Part shown: positions 27,775 to 36,866 of the stretch, piece by piece
Layout of the letters: the number at the start of each line of letters is the position of its first letter
Position numbering within the stretch: position 1 is the first letter of the stretch
Notes under the pieces: generated by a model
What the model was told of the DNA's origin: nothing
Seen by the model: only the letters and a program-made list of their open reading frames with translations
Databases searched by the model: none
Made by a program: the position numbers and the translations under genes
NCBI RefSeq assembly: GCF_001730235.1
Contig: NZ_MIJF01000100.1
Coordinates: 1-60,426 of the forward strand
DNA length: 60,426 nt
Direction of reading: 5' to 3'
Origin: Vulcanibacillus modesticaldus
GTDB lineage: Bacteria > Bacillota > Bacilli > Tepidibacillales > Tepidibacillaceae

Positions 27775-27824
27775 ATAAAAATTTTTGTAAAATTCAAAAA
27801 AAGTTTCAAAATATTTATTAGTTT

Positions 27825-27853
27825 GCAGGAAAGTAATTTTAGCTGTCGAATTT
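27825..27853 (+). promoter_or_regulatory. Sigma-H promoter with overlapping 0A box upstream of spo0A
   Basis: GCAGGAAAG (27825-27833), an 11-bp spacer and GTCGAATTT (27845-27853) match the sigma-H consensus (RnAGGAwww / RnnGAATww). TGTCGAA (27844-27850) is an exact 0A box overlapping the -10. This corresponds to the sporulation promoter of spo0A in Bacillus and implies autoregulation by Spo0A~P. Confidence 0.75.
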
Positions 27854-27906
27854 AATTAAGAAATGGAAAAAATTATGAATACGGGTTTTGAAGTGGGGGG
27901 AATAAC

Positions 27907-28689
27907 TTGTCAAAAATTAAGGTTTTGATAGCTGATGATAACCGGGAATTTATTGAATTATTACAAGAATTCTTACTTAAACAGGCAGATATTGATCTTG
28001 TCGGGGTGGCATATAATGGATATGAAGTTTTGGAGATTTTAGAGGAAGCTGAGCCGGATGTTATGATTTTAGATATTATTATGCCACATTTGGACGGTTT
28101 AGGTGTGCTTGAAAAAATTAAAAACAACTTCTCAAAGCAACCTAAGATAATAATGCTTACTGCTTTCGGACAAGAGAATGTTACTCAACGAGCGGTGGAA
28201 CTGGGTGCAGCATATTATGTTTTAAAGCCATTTGATATGGAAATCCTATTAAGCCATATTAGGCAAGTTGTTGGAATGAAAGTTGAGGACCATTTGTTGT
28301 CTAAACCAAGTAAAGAATTTAAAGTCTCAACGACTAATAGCTTGGATGCTAATATAACAAGAATAATCCATGAAATTGGTGTTCCGGCACATATTAAAGG
28401 TTATATGTATCTTCGAGATGCAATTACAATGGTCTTCAATGAGGTGGAAATATTGGGTTCAATTACTAAAGTGTTATATCCAAGGATCGCTGAAAAATAC
28501 AATACGACTCCAAGTAGGGTAGAACGAGCTATTAGACATGCAATAGAAGTGGCTTGGACTAGAGGGAATGTTGATGCCATAAAAAATATGTTCGGTTATA
28601 CCATTAATTCTAATAAAGCAAAACCTACAAATTCTGAATTTATAGCGATGATTGCTGATAAGTTGCGTATTCAAAGTCAAGTAAGCTAG
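27907..28689 (+). CDS. spo0A: Sporulation master regulator Spo0A
   Basis: This response regulator commits the cell to sporulation. It has a receiver domain (about 1-125) with acidic pocket residues DD (10-11), phosphoacceptor Asp56 in ILDIIMP and Lys in YYVLKPF, followed by a C-terminal Spo0A DNA-binding domain with the recognition helix [17 protein letters not shown]. It is 260 aa. It starts at TTG with GGGGGGAATA upstream. Confidence 0.99.
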   Translation: MSKIKVLIADDNREFIELLQEFLLKQADIDLVGVAYNGYEVLEILEEAEPDVMILDIIMPHLDGLGVLEKIKNNFSKQPKIIMLTAFGQENVTQRAVELGAAYYVLKPFDMEILLSHIRQVVGMKVEDHLLSKPSKEFKVSTTNSLDANITRIIHEIGVPAHIKGYMYLRDAITMVFNEVEILGSITKVLYPRIAEKYNTTPSRVERAIRHAIEVAWTRGNVDAIKNMFGYTINSNKAKPTNSEFIAMIADKLRIQSQVS

Positions 28690-28741
28690 AGCATCTTGAC
28701 AGTAGCTAAAGTTTTAACTAAGACCGCCAATTATTGATTAT

Positions 28742-28778
28742 GAAGCTATGTTAATTTTTGCATAGCTTCTTTTTTTAT
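28742..28778 (+). terminator. Terminator after spo0A
   Basis: GAAGCTATG (28742-28750) and CATAGCTTC (28761-28769) form a perfect 9-bp stem, followed by a run of T. Confidence 0.9.
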
Positions 28779-28831
28779 ATTGAGAACATACTAAAAGTAA
28801 GATAAAAAGATCAGCTCAAGGGAATGATTTT

Positions 28832-29872
28832 ATGATATTTCCAAAAAATAATGAAGAAATTAAGGCTACATACGTCGCAGATAAAAAAACAAAGCGTTTA
28901 TTAACAAGAATAAAGGCTAATCAAGTGGCTGTTCTAGTTCACACAGATATTGATGAGGTTGCAGCATTAGAAATAATTGAAAAAAAAATTTCCGCTGTTA
29001 TAAACTTTTCGAAATCATTGACAGGTAAATACCCCACTTTAGGATTAAAGAGGTTACTTGAGGCGAAAATTCCCGTTTTCGATGTCTTATCAGAGCATGA
29101 AATATTTCCAAAATTAAGGGATGGTAATCTAGTTATCGTCAACAAAGAAAATAAAACAGTACAATTCCCAGATGATGATAATCCTAAAATAATCTTACCT
29201 GTAAAAGAGTGGACAATGGAAAAACTTGAGTATTTCTTAGAATTAGCATATCAAAATTTGGAACGTGAGTTAGATAACTTTATTACCAATACTCTAGAAT
29301 ATGCATCTAAGGAAAAAAACATTGTATTACAACCTCTTAAAATTCCCGAGTTAAATACAAAATTTACAGGGCATCACGTTGTTGTTGTTGTTAGGGGGAA
29401 TAATTACAGAAACGACCTTTATGCGATAAGACCTTATATTAAAGATTACCGTCCTGTTCTGATAGGGGTCGATGGTGGTGCGGATGCATTAATTGAGTAT
29501 GGTTTTGTCCCAGATATAATTATCGGTGATATGGACAGTGTCTCTGATGAAGCATTGAAGTCCGGTGCAGAAATAGTAGTTCATGCGTATCCTCATGGCA
29601 AAGCTCCAGGACTTTCAAGGGTCAAAAATTTAGGATTAGATGCTAAAGTAATTCCTTCAGTAGGTACTAGCGAAGACGTGGCACTGTTAATGGCTTATGA
29701 AGAAGGGGCAGAAATGATTGTAGCTATTGGGAGCCACTCTAATGTCATTGATTTCCTAGAAAAGGGAAGAAAGGGAATGGCGAGTACCTTATTAGTTAGG
29801 ATGAAGATCGGTTCTAAATTAATCGATGCTAAGGGCGTAAGTACCTTATATCGACAAATTGTATATTTTTAA
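28832..29872 (+). CDS. steA: SteA-like protein (putative cytokinetic ring protein)
   Basis: This 346-aa protein starts with a domain seen in actinobacterial and clostridial SteA (AVLVHTDIDEVAALEIIEKKISAVINFSKSLTGKYP). A thiamin-pyrophosphokinase-like region follows (GVDGGADALIEYGFVPDIIIGDMDSVSD, about 210-237), and there are no clear membrane helices except a weak C-terminal hydrophobic stretch. SteA has been linked to cell division and septal wall turnover in Actinobacteria; its role here is inferred. No steB follows; two glycosyl-transfer genes do. Confidence 0.8.
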   Translation: MIFPKNNEEIKATYVADKKTKRLLTRIKANQVAVLVHTDIDEVAALEIIEKKISAVINFSKSLTGKYPTLGLKRLLEAKIPVFDVLSEHEIFPKLRDGNLVIVNKENKTVQFPDDDNPKIILPVKEWTMEKLEYFLELAYQNLERELDNFITNTLEYASKEKNIVLQPLKIPELNTKFTGHHVVVVVRGNNYRNDLYAIRPYIKDYRPVLIGVDGGADALIEYGFVPDIIIGDMDSVSDEALKSGAEIVVHAYPHGKAPGLSRVKNLGLDAKVIPSVGTSEDVALLMAYEEGAEMIVAIGSHSNVIDFLEKGRKGMASTLLVRMKIGSKLIDAKGVSTLYRQIVYF

Positions 29873-29902
29873 CTACTAAAAAATAATTCAGGAGAATTAA
29901 TA

Positions 29903-30589
29903 ATGAACAGTAATCTTATTTCAGTAATCATTCCTGCTTTCAATGAAGAGGACTATATCGATAAAACTATTGAGGGGGTTTCAAAGTGGCAATATCCTAC
30001 AGAAATCATTGTGATTGATGATGGTAGTACGGATAATACTAAAGAAAAATTGTCAGTTATTGAAACCTCGCTTAATAATCTAAAAGTTTATTATTCAAAT
30101 AAAAATCAAGGTAAAGGTAAAGCTTTAATAAAAGGGGTCAAATTGGCTAGAGGAGAAATAATAGCCTTTTTAGATGCTGATCTTGGTGAATCTGCCCAAA
30201 ATGCTGTTAAATTACTTTACCCAGTTTTAAAAGATGAGTGTGATATGACAATTGCTATCTTTCCTAGATCGGAAAAAAAAGCGGGTTTAGGTTTAGTGAA
30301 GAAATTGGCGAAAAGTGGGATTTATCTATTAACCGGCTATAAGGCTAAAGCTCCACTCTCTGGACAAAGGGCGATTAAAAAAAAGATATTGGAAAAAATT
30401 GATTGGTTAGCTGATGGATATGGGGTTGAAGTGGGGCTTACCATTGATGTCATACGACTTGGAGGTAGGATTAAAGAAATTGAGATTCCGCTTAATCATC
30501 GAGAAACTGGCAGAAACATCAAGGATTTTGTTCATCGTGGAAAAGAATTTGTGGATATTACCAAGGCACTTCTCTACAGATGGAGGTAG
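29903..30589 (+). CDS. Family 2 glycosyltransferase
   Basis: This 228-aa GT-A fold enzyme has SVIIPAFNEEDYIDKTIEG, the nucleotide-binding VIDDGSTDNT and the metal-binding FLDADLGE, resembling dolichyl-phosphate-mannose-synthase-like transferases. It lacks a C-terminal membrane anchor. Its end overlaps the start region of an MraY-like membrane protein, suggesting the pair builds a polyprenyl-linked glycan (inference). Confidence 0.85.
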   Translation: MNSNLISVIIPAFNEEDYIDKTIEGVSKWQYPTEIIVIDDGSTDNTKEKLSVIETSLNNLKVYYSNKNQGKGKALIKGVKLARGEIIAFLDADLGESAQNAVKLLYPVLKDECDMTIAIFPRSEKKAGLGLVKKLAKSGIYLLTGYKAKAPLSGQRAIKKKILEKIDWLADGYGVEVGLTIDVIRLGGRIKEIEIPLNHRETGRNIKDFVHRGKEFVDITKALLYRWR

Positions 30590-30597
30590 TCATAATT

Positions 30598-31377
30598 GTG
30601 GTTATAGTTTGGACAACATTGTTAGCACTGATATTTTTACCCCTATACAAAAAATTTTTGTTTTATATTGGAAGTATCCAATACAATTATCAAAAAAAAT
30701 TGATACCTGTCAGTTTTGGGTTGTATATATTATTCGTAGAAACGATTGTTCTTCTGATGTTTGACAGAGATTATAATTGGTCATACATGGTAGCTTTTTT
30801 CATCATTACTATTGTTGGAACGATTGATGATTTTTATGGTGATCCGAGGATAAAAGGTTTGAGTGGGCATATTCGTGCCTTTTTTGCTGGAAAAATTACT
30901 ACTGGTCTACTTAAAGCTATAGTAGGAGGTTGGATAGCCTTATTTTTAGGTTTTTTTATAGGACAAGATATCATTGAGTCATTGACAATTTTTCTTTTGA
31001 TTTTATTAATGATCAATATGATTAATCTATTTGACCTAAGACCCGGACGAGCTTTGAAGGTTTTTTTTCTGTTTTATTTCGGGTTAAGCATTTCAACACC
31101 TTTTTTATTTATTGGTAATTTAGCATTAATATCATTAAGCATACTACTTATAGTGTTCTATCATGATCTTCGTGGTAAAATAATGTTAGGAGATAGCGGG
31201 GCAAATCTAATCGGCTTGCATTTAGGATTATGGTATAGCCTTTATCTCTCGTTATCTTGGCAATGGTTAATGATAATTGTTTTGATACTTCTTCATGTTT
31301 ATACAGAAAGACATTCCCTTAGTGATTTGATTGAAAAAAATAAATTATTAAAGAAAATTGATTTGTGGGGTCGTTAA
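30598..31377 (+). CDS. MraY/WecA-like polyprenyl-phosphate sugar-phosphate transferase homologue
   Basis: This polytopic membrane protein has about eight helices and three motifs of the GT4/MraY superfamily: GTIDDFYGD, MINLFDLRPGRALK and MLGDSGANLIG. It is shorter than MraY (about 259 aa versus about 320), so its substrate is unclear. The frame opens at ATG 30580, which lacks a ribosome-binding site. GGAGG at 30582-30586 lies 11 nt before the in-frame GTG at 30598, which I prefer; the ATG remains possible. Confidence 0.75.
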   Translation: MVIVWTTLLALIFLPLYKKFLFYIGSIQYNYQKKLIPVSFGLYILFVETIVLLMFDRDYNWSYMVAFFIITIVGTIDDFYGDPRIKGLSGHIRAFFAGKITTGLLKAIVGGWIALFLGFFIGQDIIESLTIFLLILLMINMINLFDLRPGRALKVFFLFYFGLSISTPFLFIGNLALISLSILLIVFYHDLRGKIMLGDSGANLIGLHLGLWYSLYLSLSWQWLMIIVLILLHVYTERHSLSDLIEKNKLLKKIDLWGR

Positions 31378-31408
31378 TTAGTTAATTTTCAAATGAGGAA
31401 GTGGGGAA

Positions 31409-33475
31409 ATGATAGAACGAAGAGCGTTAATTATCGGAGCAGGTAAAGGTGGAAGTGCGTTATTAAAAGCTCTTAAAGGAATAGAGAAAATAAGGGTCAT
31501 TGCAATTGTTGATAAAAACTTATCTGCACCAGGTATTTCTTTAGCAAAAGAATTTGGTATCGAAACTAGTATTGATTTTTATCATTACTTGAATCAAGAA
31601 TTAGATGTCATATTTGATGCTACAGGGGACCCGTTTGTATTTAATCAATTAAAACAATTAAAAGCACCTAATACCTTGGTCGTTTCTGGTACAGTAGCAA
31701 ATTTAATAATTGGTTTGATCGAAGAAAAAGAAGAACTGATTAGGGTCTTATCTAGAAGAAAACAACAATTAGATGTCATTTTAAACTCAACCCATGATGC
31801 CATGATTGCGATTAATAAGGATGGAATAGTTACTTTGTTCAATCGTGCAGCAGAAAGAATCTTAAATAAAAAGGCAAAGGATGTAGTAGGTACGGATGTT
31901 AGGGCTTCAATTCCAAACACTAGACTCCCAAATATTTTAGAAACAGGTATGGCAGAGTTAAATCAAAAGCAGGAGTTAGGTCATGATGGTTACATTATAA
32001 CTAATCGAGTACCGATTTTTGATGATGATGGTAACGTGATTGGTGCGGTTGCGGTATTTAGAGATATTACGGATATCATCCATCTATCTGAAGAGATTAC
32101 AGATTTAAAATCAGTACGCAGTATGTTAACAGCAATTATTAATTCTACTGAAGATGCAATTTCTGTAGTAGATGAACATGGGAGGGGCTTAATGATCAAT
32201 CCTGCATATACAAGATTGACGGGATTAAGTCCTGAAGATGTTATCAATAAGCCTGCAGATGTCGATATATATGAAGGCGAAAGTATGCATATGAGAGTTT
32301 TAAAGACTAAAAAACCGGTACGTGGTGTACCAATGAAAGTCGGACCAAAAAGGAAAAATGTAATTGTTAATGTTGCTCCTATACTTGTTGACGGTGAATT
32401 AAAGGGTAGTGTGGGAATTATTCATGATACCACTGAGATAAAAAAACTAACTGAAGAGTTAGAAAAAGCAAGAAGGATTATCAGAACGATCGAAGCTAAA
32501 TATACTTTTGATGATATTATCGGTAATAGTAAAGAAATGAAACTGGCAATCGAAACAGCCAAAAAAGCTTCAACTACCCATGCCACCGTCTTAATAAGAG
32601 GAGAATCGGGAATCGGTAAGGAACTGTTTGCTCATGCGATTCACAATGCAAGTAATCGTAAATTTAATCAATTCGTAAGAGTTAATTGTGCTGCAATTTC
32701 TAACACATTACTTGAGAGTGAATTGTTTGGGTATGAAGAAGGAGCATTTACTGGTGCCAAAAAAGGTGGTAAAAAAGGTTTTTTTGAAGTCGCCAGCGGA
32801 GGTACGATTTTTCTAGATGAAATAGGAGAGCTTGAATTAAATACTCAAGCGAAACTGCTTAGAGTTCTACAAGAAAAAGAAATCGTCAGGGTTGGTGGAA
32901 CAAAACCTATCCCAGTTGATGTTCGGATTATAGCTGCTACAAACGTCAATCTTGAAAAAGCGATAAAGAATGGAAAGTTTCGTAAAGATTTGTATTATCG
33001 CTTAAATGTAATACCTATTCAAATCCCCTCGTTAAGGGAAAGGAAGTCTGATATTCCTTTACTTACAAGACATTTGATAAAAAAATTAAATACTGAATAC
33101 GGTAGAAAGGTAGAAGGAATATCTGAAGAGGTTTTACATGTTTTCCTTGAATATTCATGGCCTGGGAATGTTAGGGAACTTGAAAATATTTTAGGTCGAG
33201 CAATCATGAATATGACTTACAATGAAATCATGATAGAATTAGATCATTTACCACCTTTAGGTAAAGGTTTAATAACTACAAATAATGATATTTCTACACC
33301 TTTTCCCATCGAAGAAGAAATAATTCCTTTAAATGATATGATTTCAAAGATGGAGAAAGAATATTTGAAGAATGTATTAAATAAAACTAGTGGTAATAAA
33401 ACAAAAGCAGCTCAATTACTTGGTATATCCATCAGAAATCTTTATTATAAGCTGGAGAAATATGGGTTAAACTAA
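31409..33475 (+). CDS. Sigma-54-dependent activator with Rossmann-like and PAS domains (BkdR-like)
   Basis: This 688-aa protein has, in order, a nucleotide-binding Rossmann-like domain (ALIIGAGKGGSALLKALK, about 4-100), two PAS domains (about 115-225 and 236-350), an AAA+ domain and a Fis-type helix-turn-helix (GNKTKAAQLLGISIRNLYYKL). The AAA+ domain has Walker A GESGIGKE (about 398) and the sigma-54-contact loop GAFTGAKK (about 447). It precedes a consensus -24/-12 promoter and ptb-bcd-buk, so it is the likely activator of that operon, as BkdR is in Bacillus. The ligand is unknown. Confidence 0.9.
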   Translation: MIERRALIIGAGKGGSALLKALKGIEKIRVIAIVDKNLSAPGISLAKEFGIETSIDFYHYLNQELDVIFDATGDPFVFNQLKQLKAPNTLVVSGTVANLIIGLIEEKEELIRVLSRRKQQLDVILNSTHDAMIAINKDGIVTLFNRAAERILNKKAKDVVGTDVRASIPNTRLPNILETGMAELNQKQELGHDGYIITNRVPIFDDDGNVIGAVAVFRDITDIIHLSEEITDLKSVRSMLTAIINSTEDAISVVDEHGRGLMINPAYTRLTGLSPEDVINKPADVDIYEGESMHMRVLKTKKPVRGVPMKVGPKRKNVIVNVAPILVDGELKGSVGIIHDTTEIKKLTEELEKARRIIRTIEAKYTFDDIIGNSKEMKLAIETAKKASTTHATVLIRGESGIGKELFAHAIHNASNRKFNQFVRVNCAAISNTLLESELFGYEEGAFTGAKKGGKKGFFEVASGGTIFLDEIGELELNTQAKLLRVLQEKEIVRVGGTKPIPVDVRIIAATNVNLEKAIKNGKFRKDLYYRLNVIPIQIPSLRERKSDIPLLTRHLIKKLNTEYGRKVEGISEEVLHVFLEYSWPGNVRELENILGRAIMNMTYNEIMIELDHLPPLGKGLITTNNDISTPFPIEEEIIPLNDMISKMEKEYLKNVLNKTSGNKTKAAQLLGISIRNLYYKLEKYGLN

Positions 33476-33495
33476 ACACTCCTGAAAAAAAATGC

Positions 33496-33529
33496 CTGCA
33501 ATATTTTGCAGACGTGCAATTTATTGCAG
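33496..33529 (+). promoter_or_regulatory. Tandem dyads, likely enhancer sites of the sigma-54 activator
   Basis: CTGCAATATTTTGCAG (33496-33511) and GTGCAATTTATTGCAG (33514-33529) are two 16-bp dyads sharing TGCAA-N4-TTGCA, with centres 18 bp apart. They lie about 65-100 bp upstream of the sigma-54 promoter. Position and symmetry fit an upstream activating sequence bound by the Fis-type domain of the protein encoded just before. Confidence 0.65.
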
Positions 33530-33572
33530 GTATATTTTATTGAAAAACTGATTCTAGACTGGCTTAAAACAA

Positions 33573-33586
33573 GGGAAGCGCTTTCA
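33573..33586 (-). promoter_or_regulatory. cre-like site upstream of ptb
   Basis: On the minus strand TGAAAGCGCTTCCC matches the CcpA consensus TGWAARCGYTWNCW at 13 of 14 positions. It lies 8 bp upstream of the -24 element, so CcpA could repress the operon on preferred sugars (inference). Confidence 0.5.
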
Positions 33587-33594
33587 TTATATAG

Positions 33595-33611
33595 TTGGCA
33601 TGATATTTGCA
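33595..33611 (+). promoter_or_regulatory. Sigma-54 (-24/-12) promoter of the ptb operon
   Basis: TTGGCATGATATTTGCA keeps GG and GC exactly 12 positions apart (first G to G), as in the consensus TGGCAC-N5-TTGC. Transcription would begin near 33622, about 40 nt before ptb. Confidence 0.85.
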
Positions 33612-33664
33612 TATTTAATTATGGTGTTGAGAATTAATGAACAAGTTTCTGTGAAGGTGATGTG

Positions 33665-34573
33665 ATGGGTTCATTTCAAGTAATGATTGATAAAATCAAG
33701 AAAGGAAAAATACCTAAGATTGCAGTAGCAGCTGCAGATGATCTAGAGGTCCTTAGGGCAATCAAAGCAGCTACTGAGATGAATATTGCCACATTCCATC
33801 TAATTGGAAATGAGGATAATATTAAAAAGATTGCCGAAGAAATTAATTTATCTTTAAATAATATTGAGGTTTCAAATGAGTTTGATCCGATTATAGCCAG
33901 TAGAAAAGCTGTTGAATCGGTAAGTAATGGTAATTCTCAGATTTTAATGAAAGGGTTGGTTCCTACCGCAATAATCTTAAAGGCTGTACTAGATAAAGAA
34001 ATTGGTTTAAGGACCGGTAGGATTTTAAGTCATGTGGCATTATTTGAAGTTGATGGTTATGACCGACCCATTTTGGTTACTGATGCGGCAATGAATATTG
34101 CACCAGATTTAGAGCAAAAGGTTCAAATCATCCAAAATGCAGTAGACATAGCTCATTCCATCGGTATCGATTTGCCGATAGTCGCTATGTTAGCAGCTGT
34201 AGAGATGGTTAACTCAAACATGCAAGCAACCGTTGATGCGGCTCTGCTCTCTAAAATGTCTGAGAGGGGACAAATTAAAGGTGCAATCATCGAAGGACCC
34301 TTAGCTTTAGACAATGCTATTTCAATTGAAGCTGCAAGACATAAGGGTATTGAAAATCAAGTTGCTGGTTTAGCAGATATCTTAGTGGTACCTAATATTG
34401 AGGTAGGTAATGTTTTATATAAGTCATTAGTTTATTTTGCTAAGGCAAGGGTTGGTGCAGTAATTACCGGTGCTAAAGCACCGATAGTATTAACATCTAG
34501 AGCAGATTCTCATGAAGCAAAACTTAATTCAATAATTTTAGCTGCTTTATCTGCTTGTGGGAACAATATTTAA
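33665..34573 (+). CDS. ptb: Phosphate butyryltransferase
   Basis: This enzyme converts butyryl- or branched acyl-CoA and phosphate to acyl-phosphate and CoA. The 302-aa protein is of the PTA/PTB family: [56 protein letters not shown]-type core and the C-terminal [31 protein letters not shown] precedes the ATG at 33665. It is first in the operon and works with Buk downstream. Confidence 0.95.
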   Translation: MGSFQVMIDKIKKGKIPKIAVAAADDLEVLRAIKAATEMNIATFHLIGNEDNIKKIAEEINLSLNNIEVSNEFDPIIASRKAVESVSNGNSQILMKGLVPTAIILKAVLDKEIGLRTGRILSHVALFEVDGYDRPILVTDAAMNIAPDLEQKVQIIQNAVDIAHSIGIDLPIVAMLAAVEMVNSNMQATVDAALLSKMSERGQIKGAIIEGPLALDNAISIEAARHKGIENQVAGLADILVVPNIEVGNVLYKSLVYFAKARVGAVITGAKAPIVLTSRADSHEAKLNSIILAALSACGNNI

Positions 34574-34598
34574 TATCATAATAAGGGGGAAGAATAAA

Positions 34599-35690
34599 AT
34601 GAACATTTTTGATTATCTTGAAAAGTACGATTATGAACAAGTGGTGTTTGCACACGACAAAGAATCAGGTTTAAAGGCTATAATTGCAATCCATGATACT
34701 ACATTAGGTCCTGCTTTAGGTGGAACTCGTATGTGGACTTATGAGTCTGAAGAAGCTGCTATTATTGATGCCCTACGTTTAGCTAGAGGTATGACATATA
34801 AAGCAGCTGCAGCTGGTTTAAACTTAGGTGGTGGTAAAACAGTTATTATCGGTGATCCTAAAAAAGATAAAAGTGAAGCACTTTTCCGTGCATTTGGACG
34901 CTACGTGCAAAGTTTAAATGGTCGTTATATCACTGCTGAAGATGTGGGAACTACTGTTCAAGATATGGATTGGATTCACTTAGAAACTGATTATGTTACA
35001 GGTATATCACCTGCATTTGGAAGTAGCGGAAATCCTTCACCAGTAACCGCATATGGAACTTACGTTGGAATGAAGGCAGCTGCTAAAGTTGCTTTTGGTG
35101 ACGATAGCTTAGCAGGTAAGACCATTGCAGTTCAAGGTGTAGGAAGTGTTGCATTTAATCTTCTAAAACATTTACATGAAGAAGGAGCAAACCTAATCGT
35201 AACCGACATCAATGAAGAGAATGTAAATAGAGCTGTAAAAGAATTTGGGGCTAAAGCAGTAGGGGTTAACGAAATATACGGCGTTGAATGCGATATCTTC
35301 TCACCAAATGCTTTGGGTGGAATTATTAACGATGATACTATTCCGCAATTAAAGGCTAAATTAATCGCTGGTGCTGCTAATAACCAGCTGATGGAAGAAC
35401 GTCACGGTGATATTTTACATGAAAAAGGCATTGTTTATGCTCCAGATTATGTAATTAATGCTGGAGGTCTAATAAATGTTGCTGATGAATTAAAGGGATA
35501 TAATCGTGAGCGAGCAATGAAGAAAGTTGAAACTATTTATGATAACATTCTAAAAGTATTTGAGATTGTTGAACGTGATAACATACCATCATACAAGGCT
35601 GCGGACAGAATGGCTGAAGAAAGAATAGAACAAATGCGAAAAGTAAGAAGCAATTTCATTAAGAATGAAAAGAGTATTTTAAATCGTTAA
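34599..35690 (+). CDS. bcd: Leucine (branched-chain amino acid) dehydrogenase
   Basis: This NAD-dependent enzyme deaminates leucine, valine and isoleucine to 2-oxoacids. The 363-aa protein has the catalytic-Lys motif [11 protein letters not shown] and the NAD motif [15 protein letters not shown], and ends [14 protein letters not shown]... as in Leu dehydrogenases. The ATG at 34599 has AAGGGGGAAG upstream; the longer frame overlaps ptb. Its product feeds the VOR enzyme downstream. Confidence 0.97.
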   Translation: MNIFDYLEKYDYEQVVFAHDKESGLKAIIAIHDTTLGPALGGTRMWTYESEEAAIIDALRLARGMTYKAAAAGLNLGGGKTVIIGDPKKDKSEALFRAFGRYVQSLNGRYITAEDVGTTVQDMDWIHLETDYVTGISPAFGSSGNPSPVTAYGTYVGMKAAAKVAFGDDSLAGKTIAVQGVGSVAFNLLKHLHEEGANLIVTDINEENVNRAVKEFGAKAVGVNEIYGVECDIFSPNALGGIINDDTIPQLKAKLIAGAANNQLMEERHGDILHEKGIVYAPDYVINAGGLINVADELKGYNRERAMKKVETIYDNILKVFEIVERDNIPSYKAADRMAEERIEQMRKVRSNFIKNEKSILNR

Positions 35691-35711
35691 TTACAACTAA
35701 GATATGAAATA

Positions 35712-35742
35712 GGAAAAAAGCACATATCGTGCTTTTTTCCTC
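35712..35742 (+). terminator. Hairpin between bcd and buk
   Basis: GGAAAAAAGCAC (35712-35723) and GTGCTTTTTTCC (35729-35740) form a perfect 12-bp stem. It interrupts an otherwise continuous operon, so it may attenuate transcription or protect the upstream mRNA. Confidence 0.75.
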
Positions 35743-35768
35743 TAGATAGTAGAACGGAGTGGGTAGTA

Positions 35769-36866
35769 GTGGATCAAATATATCGCTTGTTAGTGATAAA
35801 TCCAGGATCAACGTCAACGAAAATTGCTATTTTTGATAACGAAAAACCAATATTTGAAGAAACATTAAGACATGATGCTTCCGAATTAAACAAATTTAAA
35901 CGTATTATTGATCAATTTAAATTTCGGAAAGATATTATTTTAGAAACCTTAAATAAACAAGGAATTAACATTACTAAATTAAGTGCCGTTGTTGGAAGAG
36001 GGGGGCTACTAAGACCTATCTCTGGTGGTACTTATCGTATAGATCAAGATATGTTAAATGATTTAAGAGAAGCGAAGTTTGGAGAACATGCTTCAAATCT
36101 CGGAGCGATAATAGCCCATGAAATAGCATCTCAATTAAATATTCCAGCTTATATTGTCGATCCAGTAGTTGTTGATGAAATGGATTCAAAGGCTAGGGTT
36201 ACTGGATTACCAGAAATTAAGAGAAGAAGTATTTTCCATGCTTTAAACCAAAAGGCAGTTGCTAGAAGGATAGCTATGGATATGAAACTTCGGTATGAAG
36301 AAGCAAATTTTATTGTTTGTCATATGGGTGGTGGAATAACTGTCGGTGCTCATCACAAAGGTAAAGTAATAGACGTAAACAATGGATTAGATGGCGAAGG
36401 TCCTTTTTCTCCAGAAAGGAGTGGCTCTTTGCCGGTTGGTGATCTCATTTCACTTTGTTTCTTGGGTGAGCTTAGTGAAGAGCAGATTAGAAGAAAGATC
36501 GTAGGTAAAGGTGGATTAGTGGCCCATCTAGGTACTAATAGTGCTGTAGAAGTAGAGAAGATGATCGAAAATGGTAATCAAAAGGCAGCCTTTATATACG
36601 ATGCAATGGCTTATCAGATTGCGAAGGAAATAGGTAAATTTAGTGTAGTTCTAAAAGGTAAGATTAACGCTATAATTTTAACTGGTGGTTTGGCCTATGG
36701 GAAGGAATTCGTACAGAAGATTATTCAATATGTAGATTGGATTGCTCCAGTTAAAGTCCATCCCGGAGAAAATGAGTTGTATGCTTTAGCCGAAGGTGGG
36801 CTTAGAGTTCTTCGAGGAGAAGAAAAAGAAAAACATTATGTTCGGGAGGTCGTAACTATTGAATAA
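35769..36866 (+). CDS. buk: Butyrate kinase
   Basis: This acetokinase-family enzyme converts acyl-phosphate and ADP to the acid and ATP. The 365-aa protein has [15 protein letters not shown] at the start, [27 protein letters not shown] and [19 protein letters not shown]. With Ptb it conserves energy from acyl-CoAs made from branched-chain oxoacids. It starts at GTG (GGAGTGG upstream), and its end overlaps the next gene by 8 nt. Confidence 0.96.
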   Translation: MDQIYRLLVINPGSTSTKIAIFDNEKPIFEETLRHDASELNKFKRIIDQFKFRKDIILETLNKQGINITKLSAVVGRGGLLRPISGGTYRIDQDMLNDLREAKFGEHASNLGAIIAHEIASQLNIPAYIVDPVVVDEMDSKARVTGLPEIKRRSIFHALNQKAVARRIAMDMKLRYEEANFIVCHMGGGITVGAHHKGKVIDVNNGLDGEGPFSPERSGSLPVGDLISLCFLGELSEEQIRRKIVGKGGLVAHLGTNSAVEVEKMIENGNQKAAFIYDAMAYQIAKEIGKFSVVLKGKINAIILTGGLAYGKEFVQKIIQYVDWIAPVKVHPGENELYALAEGGLRVLRGEEKEKHYVREVVTIE

